Source of the DNA: Antedon mediterranea
Lineage: Eukaryota > Echinodermata > Crinoidea > Comatulida > Antedonidae
Length of the DNA: 64,000 nucleotides
Assembly (NCBI RefSeq): GCF_964355755.1
Contig: NC_092677.1
Location: 8,625,001-8,689,000 of the forward strand
Reading direction: 5' to 3'
In this document: in pieces, positions 48,096 to 60,605 of the stretch
How the letters are laid out: every line of letters starts with the position of its first letter
Position numbering within the stretch: position 1 is the first letter of the stretch
The notes under the pieces: model-generated
The model's database searches: none
What the model was told of the DNA's origin: nothing
Seen by the model: only the letters and a program-made list of their open reading frames with translations
Translations under genes and position numbers: made by a program

Positions 48096-49575
48096 TACTT
48101 ATAACAAAACAAATAAACAATTTGAACAGACGAAAACTAAAGACTTTGGGCAAGTTTGCACGATGCAGCAGTGGCGTAACGCAAAGGCCTAAGACCCTTG
48201 TTTAGAGACCTTAAGTGGCTCTCCAAAACCTGGAGGCATGTTGCATTTGTAGCCTTTGTTGGCATTATTTAATTATAGTGTCTGTTTTTTCCCTCTGACC
48301 CTCATGTTAACGTTGGAGATATAAACAAAGAAAGAAGGCGAAGACAATAAATGTGGAGAGATGCCATCATAATAGGAAACTGCATAATAGCTTCAGCGAG
48401 AAGGTAATGTTTTACATTCAGAAGTGGATGACATAACATGGTGATGATGTAATTACATTACATATATACTTCTTTTATCTTCTTCTGATCGCTTCTTTCT
48501 GCAACGATTTTATGCCATAAATATCACCTGGAGTACACTTTACTTGATTAAATGAATTTTTTCTTGCACATGATAGTAATGTATTCGTAGTATACGAGTA
48601 GAGTGAAATCGCTTCTGACAATTTAAGCCACATTGTACAAATTAACTACTTACAGCAGTGGCTACATTATCTCTATTTTGTCTTAGATCTTGTTTTTTTT
48701 CGGTGCGAAGCCCTCTTTATAGAAATGGAATTATGAAACAAAAACATAAATAAACTTCTAAAAAATACACAACATGCAAAAAGAACAAGCAACACAATAT
48801 TCTGATATTTTTATTTTTGATCTCGTTAAGAAAAACACTGCTGACATATTTTAAGCCTCAAGTGTACATCACGTTTAGACCATTTAAATGAAGTAGAAGA
48901 TGATTATCATTTTTTATTATTATTATTTGCTCCCATTATCATGTAATTGTAAATTATACAACTGTATGTATATAATTGTAAGTTATTAATTATTGAAATT
49001 CCTAACACTAAAATTCTGCCTTATAGAATATAAAAAAACCCATTTTGTTTAGAGTATATTAAAATGTATTGTTTGTGAATTGTACTTTTTGCAACCGTAC
49101 ATGTTAGTCGAATTCAGATTAACTTGTACTAGAGGCATGGAATGTTTGTGAATATCGTCTCCATATCATATGGCATTGGAAACATGAAATTCTTTATGTA
49201 AATGCGTTATGGATCGTCTTTGTATATTACAAACATTCAAGACATTTCTAAATACAAAACTATAAGATTTTGAAGAAATAAGATCCACAATGTTTATTAC
49301 GGTATTTTTACTTGGTGAAGCTCATTGTGTTAGTTATTAATAGCTTAAACTTCCAAGTCGTGCCGCTTTCATTCGTTTAGTTTTATGTCAGTAAACGATT
49401 ACTACCAGGTCAAGTTTAAATGTTTAAGTAGTTCAAGTTCATTAACTCATGCTTTACACATTGTGAATTAAGTTATTCTGATTACTGAAACAAGTTAATA
49501 TCACCGTAAGTAGGTTCCATTGTACATTAGATGTTAAAGCTTGATTATCACTATGACGTAAGGACGTTACATAGC
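48096..49575. other. Unassigned, no gene seen
   Basis: AT-rich. A GAAGACAATAAATGTGGAGAGATGCC segment near 48340 faintly recalls LINE C-termini but is too weak to call. Confidence 0.35.
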
Positions 49576-49579
49576 TAAC

Positions 49580-49645
49580 GCTTGGTTCCCATTAGGACGT
49601 GCGCAAAACGCATGAAAACAGACCAATCCAGGCTGGTCGATCTCA
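49580..49645. mobile_element. CGCAACGCAA-type MITE, left half only
   Basis: GCTTGGTTCCCATTAGGACG, then GCGCAAAACGCATG and AGACCAATCC match the left half of 39332-39462. Confidence 0.6.
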
Positions 49646-51563
49646 GTAAGCACTTCTTTCATAAACATGTGGTATTTATTATTACTGAATTTATTATCGA
49701 TATCCGGTCTGCGTACGAATTTTCCAAACCACGTAACATTTTGGAGAATCTTTTCTACACAACGTAAGAAGGATAAAGTGATTTCGTTTTATTACATAAG
49801 TACGTAACTCGTGATCATTATTTTACATCGACACCTAACGTGTATAAAGTACATGTATCTACAAAAACAGCACATTTATCACTAATTAAACCAAGCATAC
49901 ATTTTGCTGCAAATGCTGCAGCTGTTTGGCTGACTATTTCGTCAATTAATGCAATGGTGATGTTTCGCAAATACCGTGTCAGCTAGCCAATGATCGGCGT
50001 GAAGTCAACTACCATCACGTCCCCAAATTGATTAATGCCGTGTGTAAGAAGCAATGCTCCAATGAATTACGTGAAAATGTGCTCGTCTCAGTTTTTTACA
50101 TTAAAAAATATATTTAATCGACAGAAAATTCCGATAATGTTTGTCGATAATAGTATAACCGTGACTTAGACATTAGTAGTCCGATATCGACAAAATGATA
50201 AAACCAGGCACTTAAGGCATAAGTAAATAGTTTTCGTTTTTGTAGTTTCCAAACTTGGCGGTTACTCAGATAATCTAGCCGCTTTGCAAGCATAATTTCA
50301 ACAATGATTTCCATATTTTTATTTTTTCTAGCTTAGTGCTTATTTGGAAAATGTTTATACGTCTAAATTTTCTGCCCACTCAGTTAAGACCCTAATTGCC
50401 CGATTTAAGTTTATAATTGTTGTTGTGTTGTTAAGTATACGTCATATGTGCGTAGGGGATCGGTAATAATAGACTTAAAGGGCTCCGGTCTATAAATCCA
50501 CCCATCCCACGTACCCCGTCCTTTTTAAAACAGCATTTTATTTTGATCTTTTCTTGATATTTCACTAATAATTTTGAGATATAGATCCAGCCTAAATACT
50601 TTTCTGCTGGCTAGGTAGTATTGGCCAAAATAATTTTATTAGGGCCTATTACTGCTGGTAGGGTCTCTAATGTGGATGGCACTTCAGGAAAAGGTGGTTC
50701 TTCCGAACCCCTCAAACCCCATTCTACAGGGTAGTAATTCTTCAGCTAAATACCATAGCTAAATATGTCATCCGTTCTTCTTCAACACCAAACACATCCA
50801 ACAACAGAGGAATACGATATACATTCAATAATTCACAATTATGTTTTATACTTTGCAGCTGTCTGACTTTATGTTTCATGTGACATCGTTGTATTAAATG
50901 ACGCCTTTACTAGAATGATGTTATACCGTCAAATACCATAACACTATTATCAATGTAAGGAATTGACAGCGCCTATTTGTATAGCGATTTGCAGGAGGGG
51001 TGGGGATTTGTGATAAATTAATATATTCATTCTCATCCGCTCATCATGTGGGTATGCCTCAAGGTTGCACCGATCGATGTGGCAACACCGCTTGTGCAGC
51101 CTGGGTAAGGGTCCGTGAAGATTTTACAACATGTTGTGTTTTAAACGTTCTACTAAGAATAACAATATTTCCGCAAGGACAGATTCTATACTTACAAAAC
51201 AATGTAAAAATCATTAAAAACAAGATTATCACATAATCATAAATGTCAGCGGTTAAAAATAATATTGTCTTTATGTTTTTTGGTTATACATTACACTTAT
51301 TTGCCATTTGATATTATTATTTTTACTTTTATTATCGCCTATACGATGATTCCTTTGTTTTGACATTTTGTATTTATTTTTACATGTTTGTTTGTTAGTC
51401 AATGTGTTAGAATTCTATAAATAAATATCTACTGATCGTGTCTCTGATCCCCATGAGAGTAGAACTTATATTACCGACACGTATGTATTTTCGAATTAAT
51501 TTTTTTTATATATTAAACTTTATCACTGCACATAACACAAAGGTAGCGAAAAGAAAGGGATGA
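49646..51563. other. Unassigned; one cysteine-rich exon-like stretch
   Basis: No gene called. At 51050-51104 an open stretch encoding VGMPQGCTDRCGNTACAAW ends at a CTGG/GTAAGG donor-like site. It has four cysteines in 12 residues but no family I recognise and no convincing acceptor. Confidence 0.3.
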
Positions 51564-52984
51564 ACAGGTGACAAGCACCTCTATCCACATCCCTCCTTAA
51601 AATACACATAACAGGTGACAAGCACCTCTATCCACATCCCTCCTTAAAATACACATAACAGGTGACAAGCACCTCTATCCACATCCCTCCTTAAAATACA
51701 CATAACAGGTGACAAGCACCTCTAACCACATCCCTCCTTAAAATACACATAACAGGTGACAAGCACCTCTATCCACATCCCTCCTTAAAATACACATAAC
51801 AGGTGACAAGCACCTCTATCCACATCCCTCCTTAAAATACACATAACAGGTGACAAGCACCTCTATCCACATCCCTCCTTAAAATACACATAACAGGTGA
51901 CAAGCACCTCTATCCACATCCCTCCTTAAAAAAAACATAACAGGTGACAAGCACCTCTATCCACATCCCTCCTTAAAATACACATAACAGGTGAAAAGCA
52001 CCTATATCCACATCCCCCCTTAACATAATTATACATAACAGGTGACAGGCACCTCTATCCACATCCCTCCTTAAAATACACATAACAGGTGACAAGCACC
52101 TCTATCCACATCCCTCCTTAAAATACACATAACAGGTGAAAAGCACCTCTATCCACATCCCCCCTTAACATATACATAACAGGTGACAAGCACCTCTATC
52201 CACATCCCTCCTTAAAATACACATAACAGGTGAAAAGCACCTCTAACCACATCCCCCCTTAACATATACATAACAGGTGAAAAGCACCTCTATCCACATC
52301 CCTCCTTAAAATACACATAACAGGTGACAGGCACCTCTATCCACATCCCTCCTTAAAATACACATAACAGGTGACAAGCACCTCTATCCACATCCCTCCT
52401 TAAAATACACATAACAGGTGACAAGCACCTCTATCCACATCCCTCCTTAAAATACACATAACAGGTGAAAAGCACCTCTATCCACATCCCTCCTTAAAAT
52501 ACACATAACAGGTGACAGGCACCTCTATCCACATCCCTCCTTAAAATACACATAACAGCAGGTGACAAGCACCTCTATCCACATCCCTCCTTAAAATACA
52601 CATAACAGGTGACAAGCACCTCTATCCACATCCCTCCTTAAAATACACATAACAGGTGAAAAGCACCTCTATCCACATCCCTCCTTAAAATACACATAAC
52701 AGCAGGTGACAAGCACCTCTATCCACATCCCTCCTTAAAATACACATAACAGGTGACAAGCACCTCTATCCACATCCCTCCTTAAAATACACATAACAGG
52801 TGACAGGCACCTCTATCCACATCCCTCCTTAAAATACACATAACAGGTGACAGGCACCTCTATCCACATCCCTCCTTAAAATACACATAACAGGTGACAA
52901 GCACCTCTATCCACATCCCCCTTAAAATACATATAACAGGTGACAGGCACCTCTATCCACATCCCTCCTTAAAATACACATAAC
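51564..52984 (+). repeat. 47-bp hairpin-bearing minisatellite, ~30 copies
   Basis: The unit is ACAGGTGACAAGCACCTCTA, TCCACATCCCTCCTTAAAAT, ACACATA (47 bp). AGGTG-ACAAG-CACCT forms a 5-bp stem in every unit. Variants (GACAGG or GAAAAG in the loop, CCCCC for CCTCC, ATATAC for ATACAC, and an extra CAG giving AACAGCAGG at about 52555 and 52700) recur in blocks. Confidence 0.97.
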
Positions 52985-53814
52985 TTTAACAAATATAACA
53001 TATAAATGTACAATTAATGAAATAGAAGAAGCAACCAACACTTTTGATGAAGGTCTAATTTTAATGCAAGTAATGTACTGGTCTGTATCATACAATTGAT
53101 ATGTATTGTTCTTATTTATACTGTAGGTAATGACGTCGTTGAAATACAGTAAAGCCCCAGTAAATAGGATGCCTTTGATATAATTATACAAGTTACACTT
53201 TGTGAAAATGTACCCCGATGGGGTAGTGTTAAAAGATATATTTCCCTTCGTTCGTTCAGCAGAAAAGTATCCTCTGAATAAAGATATCCCAAAGCTGGGT
53301 TTCTACTGTTTACTTATATTATTAATACCATTGAAAAACTCTTTCAGACGGTAATGATCTAGAATGTTTTTCGTGTTTATGTTATTTTATACAGTTTCAA
53401 TCTTCATGTCCTGTAACATTATCATTAATACGCTGCCCTTAATTAATTTATTAGCCCAGCCTGTTATCTATTGCATCAATTATTAATGACAATATTATTT
53501 CATCTACAGTTGCCTGACAACTAGAGTGTTTGCGATCAAATAAGACGTTTACCTATCAAATAATATACGCGTAAGTAGCATCCTAATGTATTACTGTCTT
53601 GTCTCTGTATTGTTGCAGAGTATGTGGTAGCGGTAAAGATTATTACATGGCTATACTTCTCGTTATCTCATTATACTCATATCAAGTAATGATGATATGA
53701 TACGATAGAATTGTTATTTTGATACATTGTTTATTGATTGAATGGGAATAATAATAATATTTGTTATGCAATAGAAAACGGTTTATAACAAAATGCTTAA
53801 TGCTTTAAGCTACA
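52985..53814. other. Unassigned, no gene seen
   Basis: No supported feature. Confidence 0.4.
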
Positions 53815-53925
53815 TTCGCACTTGTTCTGTTTCTCGGAACGGAAGACGGCGTCGTTTGTTAAACAATGTAAGATCATCGTTTTTCGTTCCGCAAAACGGA
53901 ACAAGGTGTGAGTGGAGGTGGAGGA
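53815..53925. mobile_element. Short palindromic MITE (CGGAACG core)
   Basis: GCACTTGTTCTGTTTCTCGG then AACG faces CGTTCCGCAAAACGGAACAA then GGTGTGAG. Arms of ~25 bp surround a ~50-bp loop; it would make a pri-miRNA-sized hairpin. Confidence 0.75.
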
Positions 53926-55350
53926 GTTTCTAATAATTTTTTTGTACCGTGTTTTTTTTTTACATTTTCAAGTCTTCATATTTGGAGACATTTTTAAATG
54001 ATTTAATATTAATAGAAAAGTAAGTATGTTAAATACTGTATGAATTGCTCAGTGATAAATTGTCAATGGGAACTGTTGTATAGAAAAAAAAATGAAACAA
54101 AAACAAGCTTTTATTATTAATTTTTTTCACATTATCGTCGTTGACCATGGTCAGTACTAGTAGTTTATCGGTCATCAGAACTCGGAATCCTCTGTCCTGT
54201 TAATTAAAAAACATAACTGATGGAAACATTTGAAATTTTAATAATTTTTACAAATTTAGTTCATGTTGCCGATAATATGTTACTTTTATTATTGAAATTC
54301 ACATTCCCTTAGGACAAAAGTAAAACATTAAATTGAAAAAACACATATGATTTAAAATTTACACAGTCCATAGCAAAAACAAAATATCTAAATGGTTTTA
54401 ACAAATTAAATAAAGTATAAAAATAAAAACAAATCTTCTCTTCTCTTTTCCTTTCCATTTTTGATTGTTTGTTTTCTGCATATAATAACAAACACCGTTT
54501 AGCATTAACTACACTAAATGATGAAATATTAAATATACTGTATTACAGATCTAATATTTTGAATGTTTAGAGTATTGAAACACTTCCTGTTCTAATTAAG
54601 TTTTATGAAAATGAACCTCAAACTAAAATACAAATCGAATGTATTGAGTTTGATCGTGTTCAATGTCCTCTCTAGTTCAGTTTTTAATAAATGGTCTCAT
54701 TTCCTCTCTCTTTAAGAAACTTAAAACACGCCGAACTTTCAATACGCATGTAAATCAATAATTTCTCATGTTCTAGTATGTTCTATTTTGTAATTTTCTC
54801 GCCGTTTTTAAGTGCACTGTAATTAAGAAGATAAAAGACTCAATATATGGGGCGAAATGACTGAACCTCACTCGCCAATTACTGTCGAGCTAGACATAGC
54901 GAATGCTTAATTTGTTCAGGTAGCCAGCGTAATCATCAATAACCACGGCAAAGAAAAACGATTCGTTTTTATTTGATATATTGCTTCAAAACCCAAACAT
55001 CGTTGCATTTAGAATAAACGATAAAAAGTAATGCAATATTATTGAACTACAGTATTGCAGGTATTCGTACTGGTTATTGTTTAATATCGGTATTGGAAAT
55101 TAAAACTTTAAAGTTTTCATGTTATTGTCATCATCACTTGGTGTTTACATTAATGATACTCATTAAATCTCTATTGAGACCACTCACTATAATTTCCCAC
55201 AGCATTGTATTTCCTAGCACTTCGACTTTGGAGTCATTTATACTATATGAAGAAAGGGTTATGTTGAAAACAAAATACGAATGCCATGATTGAAAAGAAA
55301 CGAATTTAGATTGAGAATTTCGCATTTAGTGCATTGTTTTTGAATACTAG
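53926..55350. other. Unassigned, no gene seen
   Basis: AT-rich. Short frames at 54309-54491 and 55042-55293 have no recognisable motif. Confidence 0.4.
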
Positions 55351-55352
55351 TA

Positions 55353-55645
55353 CTCTAGTAGCTAGATCAACTTTCGTATGCACTTTGAGGTCCAGAGAAT
55401 TTGACTTCAGAAATTGGTTGAGGGTGGTCAAACAATCATTTTTGGCTTGGTTACACATTTTGAAAATGTGGCGAAAGGTCAAAAGGTCAGGGTCAAAGGT
55501 TATAAGATCAAACAAAATTATGTCCTTAAATCTCGACAAATCTGTAACCAAGCCAAATATGATTGTTTGACCACCCTAAACCAATTTCTGAAGTCAAATT
55601 CTCTGGACCTCAAAGTGCATACGAAAGTTGATCTAGCTACTAGAG
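55353..55645. mobile_element. 293-bp MITE with ~100-bp TIRs and TA flanks
   Basis: CTCTAGTAGCTAGATCAACT ... on the left is inverted as AGTTGATCTAGCTACTAGAG on the right. The arms run about 100 bp (to ATTTTTGGCTTGGTTACA on the left and TGTAACCAAGCCAAATAT on the right) around a ~90-bp spacer with GGTCAAAAGGTCAGGGTCAA. TA lies at 55351-55352 and 55646-55647, fitting a TA target duplication (Tc1/mariner type). Arm similarity is very high, so it is probably young. Overlapping open frames on both strands are by-products of the inversion. Confidence 0.9.
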
Positions 55646-55647
55646 TA

Positions 55648-56599
55648 TAGTGAGTTGTTATTGTGTGTATTGTTTTTAGTATTTCTATATCTTATTATTT
55701 TATATTATACAGATAAATAGACACAACAATGACATTGCTACCATCGCGTTGATACCGTACGTATTAGGCCTACTTTAATGTCATCATCGATTGTTTTTCG
55801 TATTAAGCAAAATAACCATTACCTGTTAGCATAATTATTTTTTTAGATTTCATATACATTATCGCAGAGCTAATGGGATCGTTATACTGAATTACAAACT
55901 TAATAACATAAACCTTATTATTAGTTATCAGAGCCTCGATCTATGTCATAACTGCGTTCCGATCCATGATAACCATAACAACGCTTATAAACATTCTGAC
56001 GAATGACGCTTGACACCTGTCGATGTATCCATATAAAAATCTAAATCCATTCTTTCAAAGGCGGATTGGAAATATAGGCCTGTTACCAGCTGGAATATGA
56101 TGAGATAACTACATACGAAAATCCACGCTCGATATTTTTAGAAACGATCAATTGTATGTTTTTCTTTCTTGAAGATCAACAACTTACATTGAGCATAATT
56201 CTTTATCTTCTTTCGGGAAAAAAGTGTAACATAGTGTTGCAATTGTTAAGAATAATTATAATCTAATATTTAGCCTAAACCAGGTTTGTTATGATATAAT
56301 GAAAACGATTTTAATAAGAATTTCCCATGGTAAACCCTTTTCTTTTCGTATTAGGCCTATACTTAGTAAAGCTTCAGCTGTACATATAGTTATTTAGGAG
56401 GCTGTTACAGTTTTAGCAAATGTGGACATTGGTGGTTAAAGGGTAGCTTCAGCGTTAAAATTATAATGTTTATTATTTATATTTAGGTAAATTGTGCAAC
56501 ACAGTTACTCAACTCGTTCTTTGAGAGCGTTGATGCAGATTGCGGTACTGAAGCCCTATATAAGGAAAAAAATGACAATTTGTAAATTTGAGCAGCGTT
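55648..56599. other. Unassigned, no gene seen
   Basis: Two TAGGCCTA palindromes (55765 and 56352). No gene was seen. Confidence 0.4.
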
Positions 56600-56790
56600 T
56601 AAACAACTAATTTTAAAGGACAAGCAGGGCTATGGTTTAGCCACCAAGTAAAGTAATAATGAAAAGAAGAAACATCAAAATAAGATGGAGAGATGACAAG
56701 AAAAAATATAAAAACTTGAGTATAGCAAAAGAGAGAGATAACATAGATAGCTTTGGAGGAGGGATATGTCCTACTGTGGACTGACAAATC
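56600..56790 (+). pseudogene. LINE ORF2 extreme C-terminus, copy A
   Basis: The plus strand reads KIRWRDDKKKYKNLSIAKER followed by DNIDSFGGGICPTVD and a stop at about 56790. RWxDDLxK then 20-30 residues to W/CxxxWxD is the standard ending of RTE-like LINE proteins. The same family appears on minus at 62395-62665 (KLNIRWKDDLRKYKK). Confidence 0.65.
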
Positions 56791-57148
56791 CTGAAGAAGA
56801 CGAAACAATATAAATGTTAAACCCAGGGCTACTATTTAAGTAAGAGCGCTTTCAGCTATTTCTATTTTCTAGAACATAGAAATACCAGTTTGGTAACACG
56901 GGTTTTAGTTGTGCATGTTTATTTGTATAATGATAGGAGACGTATAGACATATCCACTATTTATTTTATTTAACAAATTGAGGAACAGAATGAGCCTAAT
57001 ATATTTTGTTTATCGCATTACCATGATATGCGTATAGTAGTGTAAATAGGCCTATCTGGGAAAAACAACATTAATTGCATATTTACACGCACTAGCACAT
57101 ACCAATAAATAAATCAATGCGTAAATGATATAGATCTTTATGTGAATC

Positions 57149-57505
57149 TATTAAAGTACAACTGGTTCCAGAGTCTCTTCGATCGAATTTGTTTATAACC
57201 ATTCCAAACCTTAACTTTTGAACAGCGTATAACATTAATGACTCTCATTTTTAAAACATTCAGCTATATGGTGTAACCTACCTGCAGACAACATTATTAA
57301 AGTACACACTGGCGCCAAAGCCTCCTTCGGTCGTGGTAACTGGAAACGTAATTAATCCACTATTTTATTAATATACATCCATCTACCTTAACTTTTGAAC
57401 AGGATACGCAATTAATTACTTGTTCTTTTATTTGAAACATGATGTAGCCTACAAACAACATTATTACAGTACATAACACTGGCTCCAAAACCGTTCAGCG
57501 AAAAA
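57149..57505. repeat. Diverged tandem repeat, ~150-165 bp period
   Basis: ATTAAAGTACAACTGG (57149), ATTAAAGTACACACTGG (about 57296) and ATTACAGTACATAACACTGG (about 57462) begin successive units. CCTTAACTTTTGAACAG recurs within them at about 57209 and 57386. About 2.3 units. Confidence 0.75.
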
Positions 57506-57916
57506 GCAAAACAAAATAAAAACCTAATTAGGCCACGACCTATAAAGCATAAAAATGTTTCGCAGTCAATGAAGTTTTCGCGTGTGAAAAGATCGTAGAT
57601 GACCCATCCGTCACCTTGCCAGTGTTGTCATCGTGAAAACAATTATTATAGATAATTCATATAGAACCAAAAGGTTAAATATTATTTAAATCATGATATA
57701 TATTCAATATGGTATTAAAAATACCGAAATGTTAGTCAATTTATCTGAGGTCAGAATGCCATTCGCCAAAAGCGTAACTAATTAGAGCTATTAGAAGGAT
57801 TTACATTTTGTGGTATTACTTTTACTCAACATCGCCTGCGGTGGTGCTACATTGGGTCACTAGGCCTAGTGGAATCTGAGATGCGTTCACACGCACTTAA
57901 CTCTCTTTGCTTGCTT

Positions 57917-58035
57917 AAGTTTGGTTCCCACTAAAGTCTTGGACGTAGACGCAACGCAAGCGATTTTAACCAATGACAAGCACCACTTCGAATAAACTAT
58001 CGTTGTGATTGGTCAAATTACTTGCGTTGAGATTT
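57917..58035. mobile_element. CGCAACGCAA-type MITE
   Basis: TTTGGTTCCCACTAAAGTCT, GACGCAACGCAAGCGATTTT and AACCAATGACAAGC, then TGTGATTGGTCAAATTACTT and GCGTTGAG. It lacks the outer right end. Confidence 0.75.
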
Positions 58036-59215
58036 TGATTCTTGTGCGATATTCTACTTTTTGGGGATACATTCTTTGCATTAGTGCGCATGTGTAAGTT
58101 CTGTGTTTGCTTTTAAAAGTCTAGGCAAAATAACATCTTGGACGAGAGCAGGTTCAGTAATTGCCTAAGCAATATGTGTGACTATGTTCCTGGTTGATGA
58201 TATTACCGGATAAATGAAATGTTATCTTCTTAAACTGATCAAATTATTTCCATAAGTATGACGAACTTTTACCATCGTAATCGTTGAACCAGTGGCAGCG
58301 ACAGTTCAATTTTATCTCCATCCCAACCGCTTTCCCCCACGGAGAGGATTTACTATTTAGGGACCAGACAATGTTTTCATTTCTGGTATTCTAGTATGCC
58401 TTAGTTCCAATTTAGATATGAATATACCGAGGAGGGGTACATACCTTCCAGACCTATCCCTTCCCATGGGATTTACTGGGGTGAATAGTTCTATTGGAGT
58501 TGTTTGGTTCTCTCTTCTTTTAATTCGTAGTCTGTGTGTTTATCTTGACACCAAAGCCATCATATCAATACTATGATCAATGGTAACAGATCACTTGTTG
58601 GGCTGTTCATTTAAACATATCAATATTGTGACTTCGTACTTAAATTAATGATGCTCCGTGATCGCCCTTTTTCAATTCGTATTATGATACATATGCTTCT
58701 GAGTAAACGATTTTCTCGTTAATTATCATTTGATTGTTTGGGGAATAGATCAGTGAGATATACGCAATTTATCACTACAAGTGCATTTCGCATCTGATCT
58801 GGAGATTATCTTGATTTATGAAATGGATTATTCTGGTTGATAAATTTTTTAAAGAAAACGTATGAAGACAAGTATGTTCATAATGTAAAGTTTATTATCG
58901 TACACTAAAATCGAAATAAATTGATTTGGACATCGTTTAATTTAGCAGTAAAGCAACGGTTTGCATGTAGAATACAATTATAATACTCCTTATAATACCA
59001 ACACATGTGTATTTAGGCCTAAGTTCACCTAAAGATTTTGTCTTAACAATAATTATGCAGTGTGTTTATATTTAGCAAACAATATAATTACATTCCTACT
59101 ATATTCTCTAAAGTTGGTAATCAATCTCATATCGTATAGTTTTATTCTTGATTGATAAAATGAAATGATTTTTTTCTATATATACGAATGCATTTCTTTA
59201 GTACTTTTCAAATAT
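58036..59215. other. Unassigned, no gene seen
   Basis: No supported feature. A TAGGCCTA palindrome lies at 59014. Confidence 0.4.
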
Positions 59216-59800
59216 CATATACCAGCCCATTCTATTATGTAAAGCTCTGTTTACACTATCAAACTAGTTTGACACAAAAAGTGTGGCAGTGATATAACAT
59301 CATCATGTCCATGTATGGGTCAAATCAGTTTGATAGTGGGGACACAGCTTAAATCGACTGTTATATTATCCATTTCTATTGCATTTTGTCAATTATTGTT
59401 CAAATAAAGAAGCCTTTTATCTTTGTCAAATATAATTATGTCATTGTGAAGATAATTCGTTTATAATTTTATCTCTCCTACCTATTATAGCCTAGTTCAT
59501 TCTATTTCGTAAATCGACATCTATTATCTATTTCCATTGCAATAATGGTCAATTAGTATCTTTAGAAGTATGTATTATTTTCCAATCCATGTCATTGCGA
59601 AGACATTTCGTCTGTGATGTTTTGAAACACTCATTATTCTATGCCAGTTCATTGTCATTCAAAGTATACAATACAATTACTTAACCAACGCAGTTAGTTT
59701 ATTTACCAGCATTCGGTTAATGCATATAACCGATTTACTTCTCTGGTAATCGACAGCCATTTATATCCATTTCCATTGACAGTTAATATGTATATAATTA
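59216..59800. repeat. Degenerate tandem repeat hosting a MITE
   Basis: Segments of the type CCxxTTCATTCTATTxxGTAAA followed by ATCGACxxxxATTATCTATT and TCCATTGCAAT recur with starts near 59225, 59490 and 59640-59750. Divergence is high. Unit 2 (GTAAATCGAC at 59510) shows the unoccupied form of the site into which the MITE at 59244-59349 inserted in unit 1. Confidence 0.6.
59244..59349. mobile_element. 106-bp palindromic MITE with TAA(A) duplication
   Basis: GCTCTGTTTACACTATCAAA then CTAGTTTGAC faces GTCAAATCAGTTTGATAGTG then GGGACACAGC. TAAA at 59240-59243 and 59350-59353 flanks it. A 3-bp TAA duplication would suit PIF/Harbinger-type elements. Confidence 0.85.
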
Positions 59801-60404
59801 CGCCTTGATAGGCCTCTATTTGTGTCCACGTTCTACTGTCATTAAAATGTTCATAACCGACATCCATCTTCCAATCGATCCATTTAGAAACGAAACAAAG
59901 TTAAACTAACCATAATCATTACAAACATTAACCACACCATTATCGCAATGACGATTATTTTGAAAAAGGCTAAAATTATAGCACAGTTTATTACGCAATT
60001 TATAAATTCTGCATTTTGACTCAAATATAATAAAATTGTTATTTGAAACACTTAGTATCAAATGAATATTGAATTTGACACACTGTATCGTAAAGGTAGC
60101 ATAGCGTAGGTGTCGTGGCAATACCTGAAGCAAAGAATTATTTTCAATGAACAGTTTATTGATGATTTAAGTAAGGCTTTAAGACAGGTTGATTCAATCA
60201 AAATAATTTATTAGGATAACAGTAAATATGATCATGGATAAAATAAGTAGAAGAAGGATATGCATCAGTCTGACATCAAACGTTCCATCTCTTTTACCGA
60301 CAGAGCACAGACCGCCCACAATGTTACAAAATAAACAAAGGCTTCTTAGTGAAAAGATAATCTAAACAGAATAAAATGATATGAATAAATAAAGAGATAT
60401 TGTA
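59801..60404. other. Unassigned, no gene seen
   Basis: No supported feature. Confidence 0.4.
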
Positions 60405-60605
60405 ATTGGCATCGGAAAGGATCCCTTTCGTGGCTCTGCCTACTCTGTAGTCAGTTTTCCCCGGTTGTTCCTGTATGCTTTGAGCTCAACTCTTCATCTC
60501 GTTTTGATCTTCTGGTTTTTGCCATTAATGTCATTCGTGTCGTTTTTTGTCCTTGTTCCTAATGACCTGTCCATCTTAATTTTGCTTCTATTATTGTATC
60601 CATAG
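60405..60605 (-). pseudogene. LINE reverse-transcriptase C-terminal fragment
   Basis: Minus strand IIEAKLRWTGH (about 60597-60565) matches the (R)KLRW.GH block that follows the polymerase domain in many LINEs. After frame changes, ELKAYRNNRGKLTTE resembles the W..E......G....W..xA.DR region near the C-terminus. Stops confirm decay. Confidence 0.5.

Noticed and set aside
51564-52984. CRISPR array
   Set aside because: Units are contiguous 47-bp repeats with no unique spacers, and the genome context is eukaryotic.
55306-55650. Overlapping 63-81-codon frames on both strands
   Set aside because: They are mirror products of the MITE's inverted arms; the same peptide appears in both arms.
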